64,000 nucleotides of DNA from Chrysomallon squamiferum. Taxonomy: Eukaryota > Mollusca > Gastropoda > Neomphalida > Peltospiridae. Shown here in pieces: positions 1 to 10,682 of this stretch. The position numbers were made by a program, and so were the translations under genes. The stretch covers positions 23,365,446 to 23,429,445 of the forward strand of contig CM022665.1 in assembly GCA_012295275.1 (NCBI GenBank), read 5' to 3'. Every line of letters starts with the position of its first letter. Position 1 is the stretch's first letter. The notes under the pieces were generated by a model. That model saw only the letters and a program-made list of their open reading frames with translations, did no database searches and had not been told where the DNA came from.

Positions 1-2179
1 ACAAACAAAAATATTAATGCAAGTTATTTTGGCATTTCAGATTGCCAGAAATATGAATAGAGAAGTATTGCTTCACAAGAAATTATTGTGATCCTTGCTT
101 CTTATTTAATTAATAACCCATACTTAAGGTAACAAAACCTGATTTTCCAAAACTTTTAAGGTCCTGGAAAAATTGACGAATTTCCTAAACTTTCCCAAAC
201 GCATACAAACCCTGTTTGAATATTGATGACAATGTAACAGGTCCAGTAATTAACAAATGATACTGACCATATACTGAGATCTGTTTTACTACTACTACAA
301 GAAGTAACTCACAAAGAAAGGCTGAGTATGCAATACTGAAAAAAATTGCAGCTCATGAAAATGAGAAAAACAAATACTTAAATTTAAAATGACAAATGTG
401 CAAAAAACACCATTTCATTACTGATGATCAGTTTTGTCTGGGATTTAAAAGCCTGAAAGTACTCCTCACAGAGAGCACCCCAAATTTTATTGTCGATCAT
501 CAATAATCTTTGTATTCTCCTCCAACCATGAGAAAAAGACAAAAATGACATGGTTAAATATATAAATCGCCATAACTTAAAAACTACCACATAGATTTGC
601 TTCAAATTTTAATAAACTGTTCTATCATTAACTTCCATTTCGTATATGATCAGTGCAATAATGACCTGAGTCTATACTTGGCATTTTGATGATAACTCTA
701 AAGCAGAATGCACGCTGCAGTACTAAACTGCCTATGTTGAACTAACATTTTTAATTTCACATCCAAAAACATGTGATTATCTAACACACACTGACACAGT
801 AACAGTTTGTCACATATAGGATGCTCTTGTGGTTTGTTAGTTGTATTTTGATTGTGTACTGTACAGTTACCTTCAGACTTACATTCCACAGACATTAGTG
901 TTTTGTTGCTGGATGTAGTAATACACTCAAGTGTATCTCTTGACTTTCCTTTTATAACTTGGATCATTTGAATTAAAGCAAAATAATGTAATTTAGTGAA
1001 AGTGAAGCAAGAAGCAGGAACTGTAGGTGGATTTTCAAGTACAGATTGACATGAACTCCAGCAGCCTACCCTGTGACCTTCAACAGATGCCAAAAATATT
1101 TTTAACTTTTAACAGTATTTTTTATTCCTAAACAGAACAAATTACAAGTGTATAAAACTATCACTGTTGTATCACAATCTGTTTCAGCAGGTAAAAAACA
1201 AATTAATAATTATTTCTTTCTAACTGTAGATTTGCTAAGTTCTATGATGCAGATCTTTTTCAGAACAGAATATATACAAAATAATTAGATAAAAATTAAA
1301 TGGATTCTGAAATAAGTTTATAACACACATTAATTAAATGTTTGTAATAACTGGTACGTGATGGCAGTTGTTATATTGGAAATGGCTGATGCCCCAGTGA
1401 ACATTGTGCTTACTTTAAAATACTGTTCACAAAGAAATTCAACAAGCTTTCAAAAAAACTAATCATGGTTATTTTTCTTTTATTCCTACCTTGCCACATA
1501 CTGTTAAAAAGTTCTTTTCCAATGATGCTAAAAATAGCCATATAGCTTGTACACTTCCAGTACCAGGCACTGTAGAAGATGGGCTAGTTTTCACTGTCCT
1601 GCTCAAAAACCTCCAATTTTGCACATTGTGTACAGTGACTGGCTGAAACTTAACTGTCTGCCGCTACCTACTTTCAAAACATGTCAGCGTCATAAATGAT
1701 CAAATCCTTAACTTTTGATATCATTAAGTAATTCAGGAATCTAATCTCTGATTCTGCCTGCATTTATCTGTTAATGACTTTTTTACAGTAATATAATAAA
1801 TGCTTATATACTTCTTTTACAGTCAAAGTAAACAGTTGTTTCTGTTATTATTCTTTTGTGGGTTTTTAAAAAAATTTGTTACTGAAAATCTGACTATATA
1901 ATATTATTTTATTTATTATATACTAATGGGTAGCAATAGTATCGTATTTTTATTTTTTTCTGGTTGGGACAACTGAAATTTAATTACTTGCTCTAACAAA
2001 ATCAGAACAATACCTGACTATCACAAAAGTTAAAATAAAATGTTTGTGTGCACACGGCTACATATATAATAGAATACAAAATGTTGCAGCATACAGAAGG
2101 GAATATTTAAATTGTAATTTTTCATTTTTGTACAATGGCATAATTTGGTATCCAAATTAGATAATCATTTACTACTAAC
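1..2179. other. Left-edge sequence inside GLO1 intron 3
   Basis: This is intronic, continuing GLO1 beyond exon 3 (donor at 2178-2179 on the minus strand). No further glyoxalase exon is visible. About 390-1690 is a degenerate dispersed repeat listed separately; the rest is AT-rich sequence with short homopolymers and no supported gene. Confidence 0.7.
390..1690 (-). repeat. Diverged dispersed repeat, copy A
   Basis: Read on the minus strand this matches about 11020-11890 on the plus strand in collinear blocks. Both contain GTATGTGGCAAG followed by GGAATAAAAGAAAAATAAC, both encode a LDNHxF peptide near TTTTTGGATGTGAAA, and both encode GALCEEYFQAFKSQT near one end. Between the blocks the copies differ by indels and substitutions. 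Minus-strand ORFs of 131 and 73 codons cover part of it, so it may descend from a coding mobile element, but I do not recognise the family and the frames are broken. Confidence 0.65.
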
Positions 2180-2460
2180 TGTGTCAACTCCAGTGTGGCT
2201 TTCTGTTGGAAACAGTATACAGTTTTTTCATTTTCATCACTTGGGATATTTTCTGGATTATCATAGCCTATGAAATAAACAGTGAACTTCATAGATGGCA
2301 TGTCAATTCGCTTCAACAATCTGCAACAAAATGACAACCAGTTAAACTGTATGAATGTCAATACAGAGCTACATGAAATTTGATTACAGGAAAGCTTACT
2401 AACAAGTTATACTTTATAAAACTTAGAAAGGTACTTTCTAAATATACAAATATTTGCATT

Positions 2461-2491
<31 letters not shown>

Positions 2492-5400
2492 TATGGGTCA
2501 TTCCATGTCAAATCACCCCCCCCAAAAAAGGGAAAATTTAAACCCGACCGTCTCAGTTTTTATGAAACTTGGTACACTTGTTGACTGGGATCCCACAGCA
2601 CCAAATCTGAAATATTAGCCCAATCGGATCAGTGGTATGGGAGATATGGCCCACCGAATTTTGAGATTTTTGACAAAAATGGGCGTGACCACCAACCTTA
2701 GAACCCTCATATCTCAGGAACTACTGGGCCAATCTTCATAAAATTGGTATTGTTGAAAAGGCAATATGTCAAGGATTCCAAATCTGCCATTTTTGTTCAG
2801 TTTGGAAAATACTGGAGTACATTGACCTATTGACCTTTGCTATGACCTTGAAATTGACCGTGTGGATCACGTGACCTTGAGATGACCTTTACTGAAATTT
2901 AATCTCCCACATGTAAACTAAAACATAAAAAAGTTTCCTGGGTGTAATATTTTTTGTTTAGCCACAATATAGATATAAAAAATGCACATACATGAAAATA
3001 ACACCTTTTCAGTCATTAACATCTGATTAACTAAAACCTGAATGATCAATTCTGAATGCTAAGAATCACCATCTTTCTTGATCATCGAGTAAGACATTGT
3101 ATGCCTACATGTATGAATAAAGTTCACATAAATTTGAGAGAACTAGGTGTTTCTGATGCTTAACCTTCTCACCATCTTTGTTTCAAATGCTCACTGTATC
3201 CTACATTCCCGGACATATTCTACTGTTCTCATCACTTTTATAAAATTGGATTATATCCTCCTTCAATTCATTTGACAGAACTTTCCCTTGTTTCTTATCA
3301 CAGAGGGATAGAATCACTTTCTCTTTCTTCACCACACAGCTTTTTTTCATAAGGTAATTCGTTGTTTCAAATTCATTCATTGTCCTTTCAATGGTAAAGG
3401 GTGACAAAGTCAAGATTTGCACACACTCTGGGTAGGATTCAGACATTAAGATGTCATTTTAATGTTACTGTAGCTGATGCTAGTTTTTTTCTGTCCTTTC
3501 ATTTGTTTACTGGAACGTGCTGGTGAATGGAGTTTGACAGGAGTTTCACCTAAACTCGAAAGAATAGAATTCAAATCAAAGTCCTTTTCTGGGGAAACAA
3601 CAACCAGCGGTTTGTCTGGCAATTTATTATCAAATTCTCCCATTGTAATACCACCCATACTAAAGCCATCCTCTGCAGGGGTTTGGACCTTTGATTTCTG
3701 AAGGCTAATCAGACAGTCACAGCACAACTTGTCTCCTGGCACTAGTGTCTTTGGAGGATTTACTAAGCATTTATAAGTGCCCATGCTAACAATTCTTAAA
3801 GATCTAGTGCATGCTTGCTTAGGATGGTGATTAAGGGGATCACAACAGTTTTTCCGCAATGTTGAAAACTTGATTAAAACTTCTTGTTCATGATGTGAAC
3901 AGATACTCTTGATGTCCCGTGTTTTGATCCTACTTCGAAGAGTGAGGAGTTCGACTTCCTCAGTTTTCCATACACTTCACAACAACTCCTTTTTGATATG
4001 ATGGTGTTGATAACACACATTTTCAGGAGAGTTAAAGCTGCAGTTAGCCCTGGAAGAAATAAGGATTTTCAGTATTGGCCTACACCTTCAATTCAAAGTC
4101 AGTGCTTTCCTAAATATCAAATCAAATCATGAAACCCTTTCAGTAAAGTTAAGCAGGTCATAAAATGGCAGCAGAGTACATGTGTTATTGTCAAAGGCCC
4201 ACAAGTCTTGGGTATTTATGTCAATCTTCTCGAGTATAAATTTCAGTTTATTAAGGTGAAGGTAGACCTTGTTCATACTCTCTGCCGAAGACTGGGTGTA
4301 CAAATACATTATGCAGTACATCACTTGATGACGTCTGATTTCAGACTGGGTTGAGCTGTTGTTGACTGAAACCTTGTTCAAAACCAATGGCAAGGCCACA
4401 TGACATGATAAAATGACTTAATAGGTTTTATGAAGAAAACAATGCTTACTTATTAACATCTGACATTGTGTCCAACTTAAAAAGCTTCAGATAGAACATG
4501 TCATGCCATTTAGCATCTTTTCATATCCTTCAGGCATTCCTTCAGACATGTCAGGTGGGTTTTAACTCCAAAGATGAGTTTTTGGTCTCAGAAAAGTGTA
4601 TTCATAAAGAAAATGTACATTGTAATGCATTGTATCAATCATCCATGCAGGTATGCATTTTTTAAATCTCTATTATGGCTAAACAAAAAATATTACACCC
4701 AGGAAACTTTTATATGTGAACTTTATGCGTGAACTTTATGCATACAAGTAGGCCTACAGTGTCTTACTTGATGATCAAGAAAGATGGTGATTCCTAGCAT
4801 CCAAAATTGATCATTCAGGTTTTAATTAATATTATGTTAATAGTGGAAAAGGTGTTATTTTCATGTATGTGCATTTTTTATATCTATATTGTGGCTAAAC
4901 AAAAAATATTACACCCAGGAAACTTTTATATGTTTTAGTTAACATGTGGGAGATTAAATTTCAATAATGGTCATCTCAAGGTCATGTGATCCACACGGTC
5001 AATTTCAAGGTCATAGCAAAGGTCAAAAGGTCAATGTACTCCAATATTTTCCAAACTGAACAAAAATGGCAAATTTGGAATCCATGTGATATTGCCTTTT
5101 CAACAATACCAATTTTATGAAGATTGGCCCAGTAGTTCCTGAGATATGAGGGTTCTAAGGTTGGTGGTCACGCCCATTTTTGCCAAAAATCTCAAAATTC
5201 AGTGGGCCATATCTCCCATACCACTGATCCGATTGGGCTAATATTTCAGATTTGGTGCTGTGGGATCCCAGTCAACAAGTGTACCAAGTTTCATAAAAAT
5301 CTGAGACGGTCGGGTTTAACCCATTGGGTGATTTGACACGGAATGACCCATATGTATATATATATATATATATATAAAAACACCACTTCTTTTTATATTT

Positions 5401-7455
5401 TCTCATACCATTAAATAAAAATCTTAAAATAATATGTGAAACCCAGCAGGTGTAAAATTGTCATTAAACATTTATCCATTTATAATGCATCATACCTCAT
5501 GCCCAAAATACCCGTGTAAAATTCTAGTGATTTCACAGGATCCTTCACTCTAATCATTGTTTGCTGAAATATGAAATCCTGAAATAAAAATTAATTTAAA
5601 TATCTAACTGCACTATTCTTAAGTTGTACAAGTCATTTAATTTTATATTCATTATTTACAAAATCATTAGTTTATCATAAGTTATAAGTCTCACAGTAAT
5701 ATATTATTAACATTTAACCACATCTTGGATATGGGCTGTCATGCATGCTTATATAAATTCAAGCATATCCGTCATTATCACTATGTTTTGTAAGCTGTTA
5801 AATGAGAACATAATATTGTGACTGTTTATAACATTATTGCTAACAGCAAGCGTTATTAGGTAACACTTTATCTTTGTTCAGTTTAAATGTTTCAAAAAAA
5901 TGATAAAATATTTTAAATTAATTTTTTAAATCTGTAAATGACTGAACATAAAGCTGTAAACCCAGCTATTATCCTTTTTTTGATGTCAATGTAAAAAAAG
6001 TTAAAAATTAATAAAAAATAAAAATAAATAAAATGGTAATAATAATAATAAAAATAAATAAATAAATGATAATAATAATAATAATAATTACATCATTACT
6101 GCACATACTGACACAGAATGTCAAAAGCAAAACATAATAGTTTTAATAAAAAAATTTCCTCAAGGAGTTCTTGCTTTGTCTGGGCTAGTTATCCAAAGCC
6201 ATTTTATCCTGGTATTATTTGTAATAAAACAATATTCAATGGTTAGTGCGTGGCAAATTATTAAGATCAAGGAAGAAACAGCTGCTTATTCAGTTGCTGC
6301 AAACGTGAACAAAATGCTAACTGATTTTAGCCAGATTTAGGAGCAGCTAGACTTTCTCCGTGTACACTTATATAAGGCAAAGTGAGAAAAAATGTATCAC
6401 AAGTTGTTTCAATGGATAGAGCATAGAAAAATGAAAGAAAATGGTACCAAGATTGTGAACAATGGTTGAGAAACAAGTAATCTATAACAGTTTTATTTTT
6501 TCAAAAAAATTCCATTAGAGATACAGAAAAAAGTGTGATCACTAATGAGAGAAACTGAGACAGTTGGTAGTATCTTCCTTATTTCTTGAGTAATGACCTG
6601 AAACCTGACATGCAAAGAAACAATGATATTGGTCTGAATAAATAATAAGTGTGAAAACTCCAGAAAAGTTTTGTCCACACCGGTCTGAGCTGGTCAGAAA
6701 GCGGCGTTGACGTCACGTCGCCTGAACTAGCATTTCATTATCGATCCTCAGAAGCGCGGGCTTTGCGTCCGCATTGGGTATGCAATTATTCACAACCATA
6801 CAATCATCGATCGGAACCATAAAATTGATTGAAATTAACCACAATAAGCATATCTATAAGTATAATATATATTTTATTGAAGGACTTATCTACGATTTTT
6901 CTAATGATCGGTGACTTTCGTCTAAAACTTGAGAAACTTCTCCATCAATATTCGTACATCAAAGAACAGTATTCTATGTCACCAAACTATATATTTTTAA
7001 AGATATTTTTGAAACGGAACACCTGAAAGGAATTTTTGAAGACAGCACTTTGCTAACGCTGTGCACTGTTGCGACCGCCCAGCAAGGATCGCAAAGAAAT
7101 TTCGCGAGCGATGGGTTATTAACACATACCTACATATATATACACACCTCTTTACATATAATTGAAATATATTTATAAATAACTAATGGTATTCATCATT
7201 TCATAGCTTTTTGTGTTATTCCAAAAACCTTGCAAATCATTATCAGAAACGGAGACTCACAAAATTTCATTTAAACAGCTCGGATATTAAATTATAAACA
7301 TATTCAAAGTTGTATATTCGTGGGCTTGACACAGATTTCAAATGACAGAATGTACTTTAATAAATGTTACGTGAGCTCAGATTTGTGAATATTACCTTTG
7401 TTGCAGGATCTGGTTCTTTGCAAGCATTTTGAACATCTTTATCACATAGTGCCAT
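2180..7455 (-). CDS. GLO1: Lactoylglutathione lyase (glyoxalase I), 5' part, 3 exons, incomplete
   Basis: Glyoxalase I converts the methylglyoxal-glutathione hemithioacetal to S-lactoylglutathione in the cytosol. Exons on the minus strand are 7396-7455 (ATG at 7455, 20 codons ending DPATK), 5496-5578 ([18 protein letters not shown]) and 2180-2320 ([17 protein letters not shown] to ATLELT). Splice phases agree (0, 2, 2). Of the four family metal ligands, the Gln of FQQT and the Glu of ATLELT are present. The His and the second Glu belong to exons that must lie beyond the left edge, because no HNWGTE-like continuation occurs in 1-2179. Intron 2 (2321-5495) carries a terminal-inverted-repeat transposon, intron 3 a diverged repeat, and intron 1 a CpG-rich block. 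Its start faces MIS18BP1 head to head. The family is about 180 residues, so roughly half is visible. The assignment is secure. Confidence 0.93.
2494..3137 (+). repeat. Left terminal inverted repeat
   Basis: About 640 bp, reverse-complementary to 4722-5350. It contains a cluster of six TGACC pentamers at 2823, 2831, 2843, 2855, 2872 and 2883. The terminal 30 bp differ from the other arm by an expanded C/A run near 2516-2528. Confidence 0.85.
3201..3859 (-). pseudogene. Decayed transposon-encoded protein fragments
   Basis: Two minus-strand ORFs abut at 3446. The upstream one (3446-3859, 137 codons) begins near [14 protein letters not shown] and has a Cys-rich N-terminus (CCDP...CTRS...CLVNPP...CCDC) followed by a Ser/Lys-rich linker. 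The downstream one (3201-3446) reads [20 protein letters not shown], then [20 protein letters not shown], ending CPGM. From memory this resembles a multicopy protein family seen in Hydra and other invertebrates, whose function I do not know. The ORFs are in different frames and lack the C-terminal part, so the unit looks frameshifted and truncated. Position between the inverted repeats implies it belonged to the element. Confidence 0.6.
4127..4399 (-). pseudogene. Further ORF remnant inside the inverted-repeat element
   Basis: A 90-codon minus-strand frame ([18 protein letters not shown]... ending LLNFTERVS) lies upstream of the Cys-rich remnant in the same orientation. No domain is recognisable. 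It could be an N-terminal exon or fragment of the same transposon protein, or chance. Confidence 0.35.
4722..5350 (-). repeat. Right terminal inverted repeat
   Basis: About 630 bp, reverse-complementary to the left arm, with the same six-pentamer cluster as GGTCA at about 4969-5032. Immediately inside it, 4653-4721 repeats a stretch of the arm itself (GGCTAAACAAAAAATATTAC followed by ACCCAGGAAAC, also at 4885-4922), so the inner boundary has undergone a local duplication. Confidence 0.85.
6660..7110. promoter_or_regulatory. CpG-richer block with palindromic CRE in GLO1 intron 1
   Basis: Against a CpG-poor AT-rich background, 6670-6780 and 7055-7110 contain many CpGs (GCGGCGTTGACGTCACGTCG and CGCGGGCTTTGCGTCCGC, later TTTCGCGAGCG). 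A full CRE palindrome TGACGTCA lies at 6708-6715. It is 0.35-0.8 kb downstream of the GLO1 start codon on the minus strand. Inference: promoter-proximal enhancer or alternative promoter of GLO1. Confidence 0.4.
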
Positions 7456-7744
7456 GATCAACGGTCAAACTGGCTCGTGACTGTTACGTCTGCTCTGCCA
7501 AACGTTTAATCTATTTTTACATTCAACTTAAAAGTTACGAATTATCGACAAGCACCACAGACATCCCAAAACAAGTACCACGGGTTAATATATACGTAGG
7601 TAGTGAGAAAGTGGCATCAATAAATGAAACTTCCTTGAACATGGAATATAATTTACACAAAGGAGTAGCTTTAAAACTTTTTTTTCTTTTTTTTATTAAA
7701 GTCATTAATTGTAAATTACATATTTACAAGACTTTATAAGTTTA

Positions 7745-7794
<50 letters not shown>

Positions 7795-8467
7795 TAACGT
7801 ATTATCAAAATAGAATAACTTAAAATAACAAAATCAGAATTCAGTTTTCATTCGGTAAGTATAATAAACTTCAAATAAATTGTAATTATGTTGATATTTG
7901 TTTTTATTGATTATTTTTCTAGGAGCGAGTATTATGAAAAGTTTCTCCTCTTTATTTCATCTTCTTCTCTTTTCTTCTCTTTTCAATAGATGGTGTTTTC
8001 TGTAAGTTTTATTAATACTCATTTTTCGACATACAGTCTTTATCAATATATTCACTTCTATCACCTTTTCTTATAATACCACCACCAACTTACTATGACT
8101 AGGTCCATTGCGGTTTCTGGCTGTAAGTCCCCAGCATATTTTTCTATTTATACACCCTGAAAATGGCGGTTTGTTTGGATGGAAAATATACATAATTATG
8201 ACAGTAATAGATCAGTTCTAAGTAATTATGTCTGTTACAGGAATAAAACGTGCGATAAAATAATAACAATATATTATTAGTTTTAACTAAAGAGACACAA
8301 TGTTTCTTCTTCTTCTTCTTTTTTTTAACAGACGCTTTTTAAAATGAAATACGTTATGTGCACAGATGCCAGTGAATGAGTGATGCTGATGGTCTCCGAA
8401 TCTGATTTAGTGATTAATCATCAAGGTGAGTCGAGATAGCCACGGATCTGATGTGATGATATTTCAC

Positions 8468-8504
<37 letters not shown>

Positions 8505-8813
8505 AACAGTAATTACAATGTATTGCATAAAAGATAACATAAACTTCAGATTGATAATGATACGACCGACTGCTACAAAACAGTAACTACTAAGTAACTG
8601 ACAACAGCCCGCCAATATTAATTTTTCTGGTGTTTTAAGTTAAGCTAAACTTTCTCAAGCCTTTACAAATTTAATTTTGAGACCTTAAAATCTGCTGCAT
8701 TTAATTTCATTCACCGATTCAGAAATCTTTTCCACAAATATATTCATATTGTAATTTGTACGCACAATTAGTAGGGATTAAACTTTTTTGTTTTTTTTGT
8801 TTTCTTCTTCTAG
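7456..8813. promoter_or_regulatory. Divergent GLO1 / MIS18BP1 intergenic region
   Basis: This lies between the GLO1 start (7455, minus) and the first recognised MIS18BP1 coding exon (8814, plus). The MIS18BP1 ATG immediately follows a splice acceptor (TTCTTCTTCTAG), so at least one untranslated leader exon must lie upstream here, but I could not place it. The region holds a CT microsatellite (7748-7791) and a TTA repeat (8469-8503). No other gene is visible. Confidence 0.55.
7748..7791. repeat. (CT)22 microsatellite
   Basis: Uninterrupted CT dinucleotides in the divergent GLO1/MIS18BP1 region. Confidence 0.97.
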
Positions 8814-10292
8814 ATGGCACGTAAATTACAGAAAACAATTGCAATGGATCCTATTGCTGCAGCATTTGAGGAAATTTATGAGAAAAGTCCTATACCAAAG
8901 GTTTTGATGATTTATTTTCTTAAATATTCGTGTCATTTAATAATTTTTAAGTAAAATTATTATTATATTTTTGCATTATTTAAAAAACCCCAAACCAAAA
9001 CTGAAATTCAAATTTATAAGTTTAAAGATTAATCTGGTATTTATTTATTTATTTATTATTAGTATTATTTTGATTATTAAATTTTTTTGTATAATACTTT
9101 GTGAATACTTTCTACAATGACAAACTGACAAAGACTATCTTTGAAACAGTGAACAGATGATTTTTAATGCTTTTTAATTTCAGATGTTTTCTCACATTTT
9201 CACTGGTGGTGGTAATCATCTACGTCATCCTCTTCCTTTACCCAGTACCTTCAAACGACCGCCCCAAAAACCAAAGAAAAAATTTGTTCTGCAGTCTCTG
9301 AAGAAATTAACTGATGGTTCTTCAGTGTCGGAAGATGATTTATCCTTTGACAAAACTTCAGATTCTTTTTCATTGGGAGATACCACAAACCAGAAGCAGT
9401 CTAACCAAGAAAATGAGAATGTTGCAATTGAAATGGCATGTGAAATAATGACCACGACCATTGATACAAATGAAATAACAGTAAATTCTCCTAAAGATAT
9501 AAATTTAATAAATGCTAATAAAGATGAGAATGAAATGGAAAATAACAGAGGTAAATACATGTTCTGTTTTTGGTACTTTCTCTTTATGATAGTGCACCTT
9601 CTTTAACTGTTGCCAGTTGTTTTTCACAGCATGGTCAAAGTAAATGGTCAGTTAGCAAAAAATGTGTGCAGTTTGTGATATCACTGCATACAGTCCTTCT
9701 CCAAAATTCTGTGGTTAACTAATTCTATAATTTCTGCCATGAATATCATTGACTGTTGATTACATGCATACTTTCTGTTTTGATTGTGTATATATATATA
9801 AATGAAAATACTGTAGTCAATATTAAACTTTCCTTTTAATTTTCTAGTTGCAGGAAATACATCCAGTGGCTCCCAGAATGGTGACTGTAGCAAAGTTTAT
9901 ATTCTAACAGATTGGAATATTAAACCAGTGCCACAGTGTCGAGGAGTTGTTGTGGAAGGAAAACTTCATGGGCAAGTTTTAATATACTGACAGTTAATGT
10001 AAAGGACCTTTTAGTTACTAAAATAAAATATATTTATGGTCATGTAAGGTAAACATTTTCAACTCTCCAAGGATAAAGTACATTACTGGAACACAAAGAT
10101 GTAATCCATTTTATTGGTGAATGACAAATCATTTTCCAAACCTAATAAATTTTATACATATAGTTTTGTACTATCCTACTGTTTTTGTTTTTGTTTGTGT
10201 TTATATAATTTATTTCTCCTACAGTTTAAATAAATTAATTAAAAAAAAAAAAAAATTCCTATCAAATGTTAGAAATGCTATTTCAACTTTGA

Positions 10293-10323
<31 letters not shown>

Positions 10324-10641
10324 GCATTGCTTTTACATATGACTGTAGTAATAAAAATTGTCATTAATTTCACATCTAAGAAAAAAACTATTTATTCAGA
10401 ATATGATTTTATGTGCTCTGTGTTTCAGACCTTAAAATAATATGTGATTTTTGCTGCTGTATTAAATAAATTGTTTTTATATATTTGTCATTTAGATCTA
10501 ATGATGATGTTCTGTGGCACAGCAGTCCTGTTAGCAAAAGAATCCAAACGCGAACTTTAATATCCAGTACAGGATCAACATATAAACTAAAAGGAAGAAT
10601 GAATCATGCTGCTACAATGGAAGCAGGTTAATTTCTTATTA

Positions 10642-10682
<41 letters not shown>

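Larger units (their letters stand above)
2494..5350 (-). mobile_element. DNA transposon with long (~630 bp) terminal inverted repeats
   Basis: The left end, starting TGGGTCATTCCATGTCAAAT at 2494, is repeated inverted at the right end, finishing ...GAATGACCCA at 5350. The two arms (about 2494-3137 and 4722-5350) match almost throughout with scattered mismatches and small indels. Both ends abut AT dinucleotide tracts, so the target was probably a TA repeat, but a target-site duplication cannot be defined. The core (3140-4700) holds minus-strand ORF remnants. The element sits in GLO1 intron 2. High arm similarity implies a fairly recent insertion; broken core frames imply it is now non-autonomous. 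I could not assign the superfamily from the visible sequence. Confidence 0.85.

Noticed and set aside
9225-9560. 111-codon minus-strand ORF
   Set aside because: It is the antisense shadow of MIS18BP1 exon 2; the sense frame has matching splice sites and continues into recognised domains.
9976-9981. GT donor alternative for MIS18BP1 exon 3
   Set aside because: Using it leaves phase 0 and the next exon then hits TAA at its second codon; the GC donor 4 nt upstream restores the SANTA frame.
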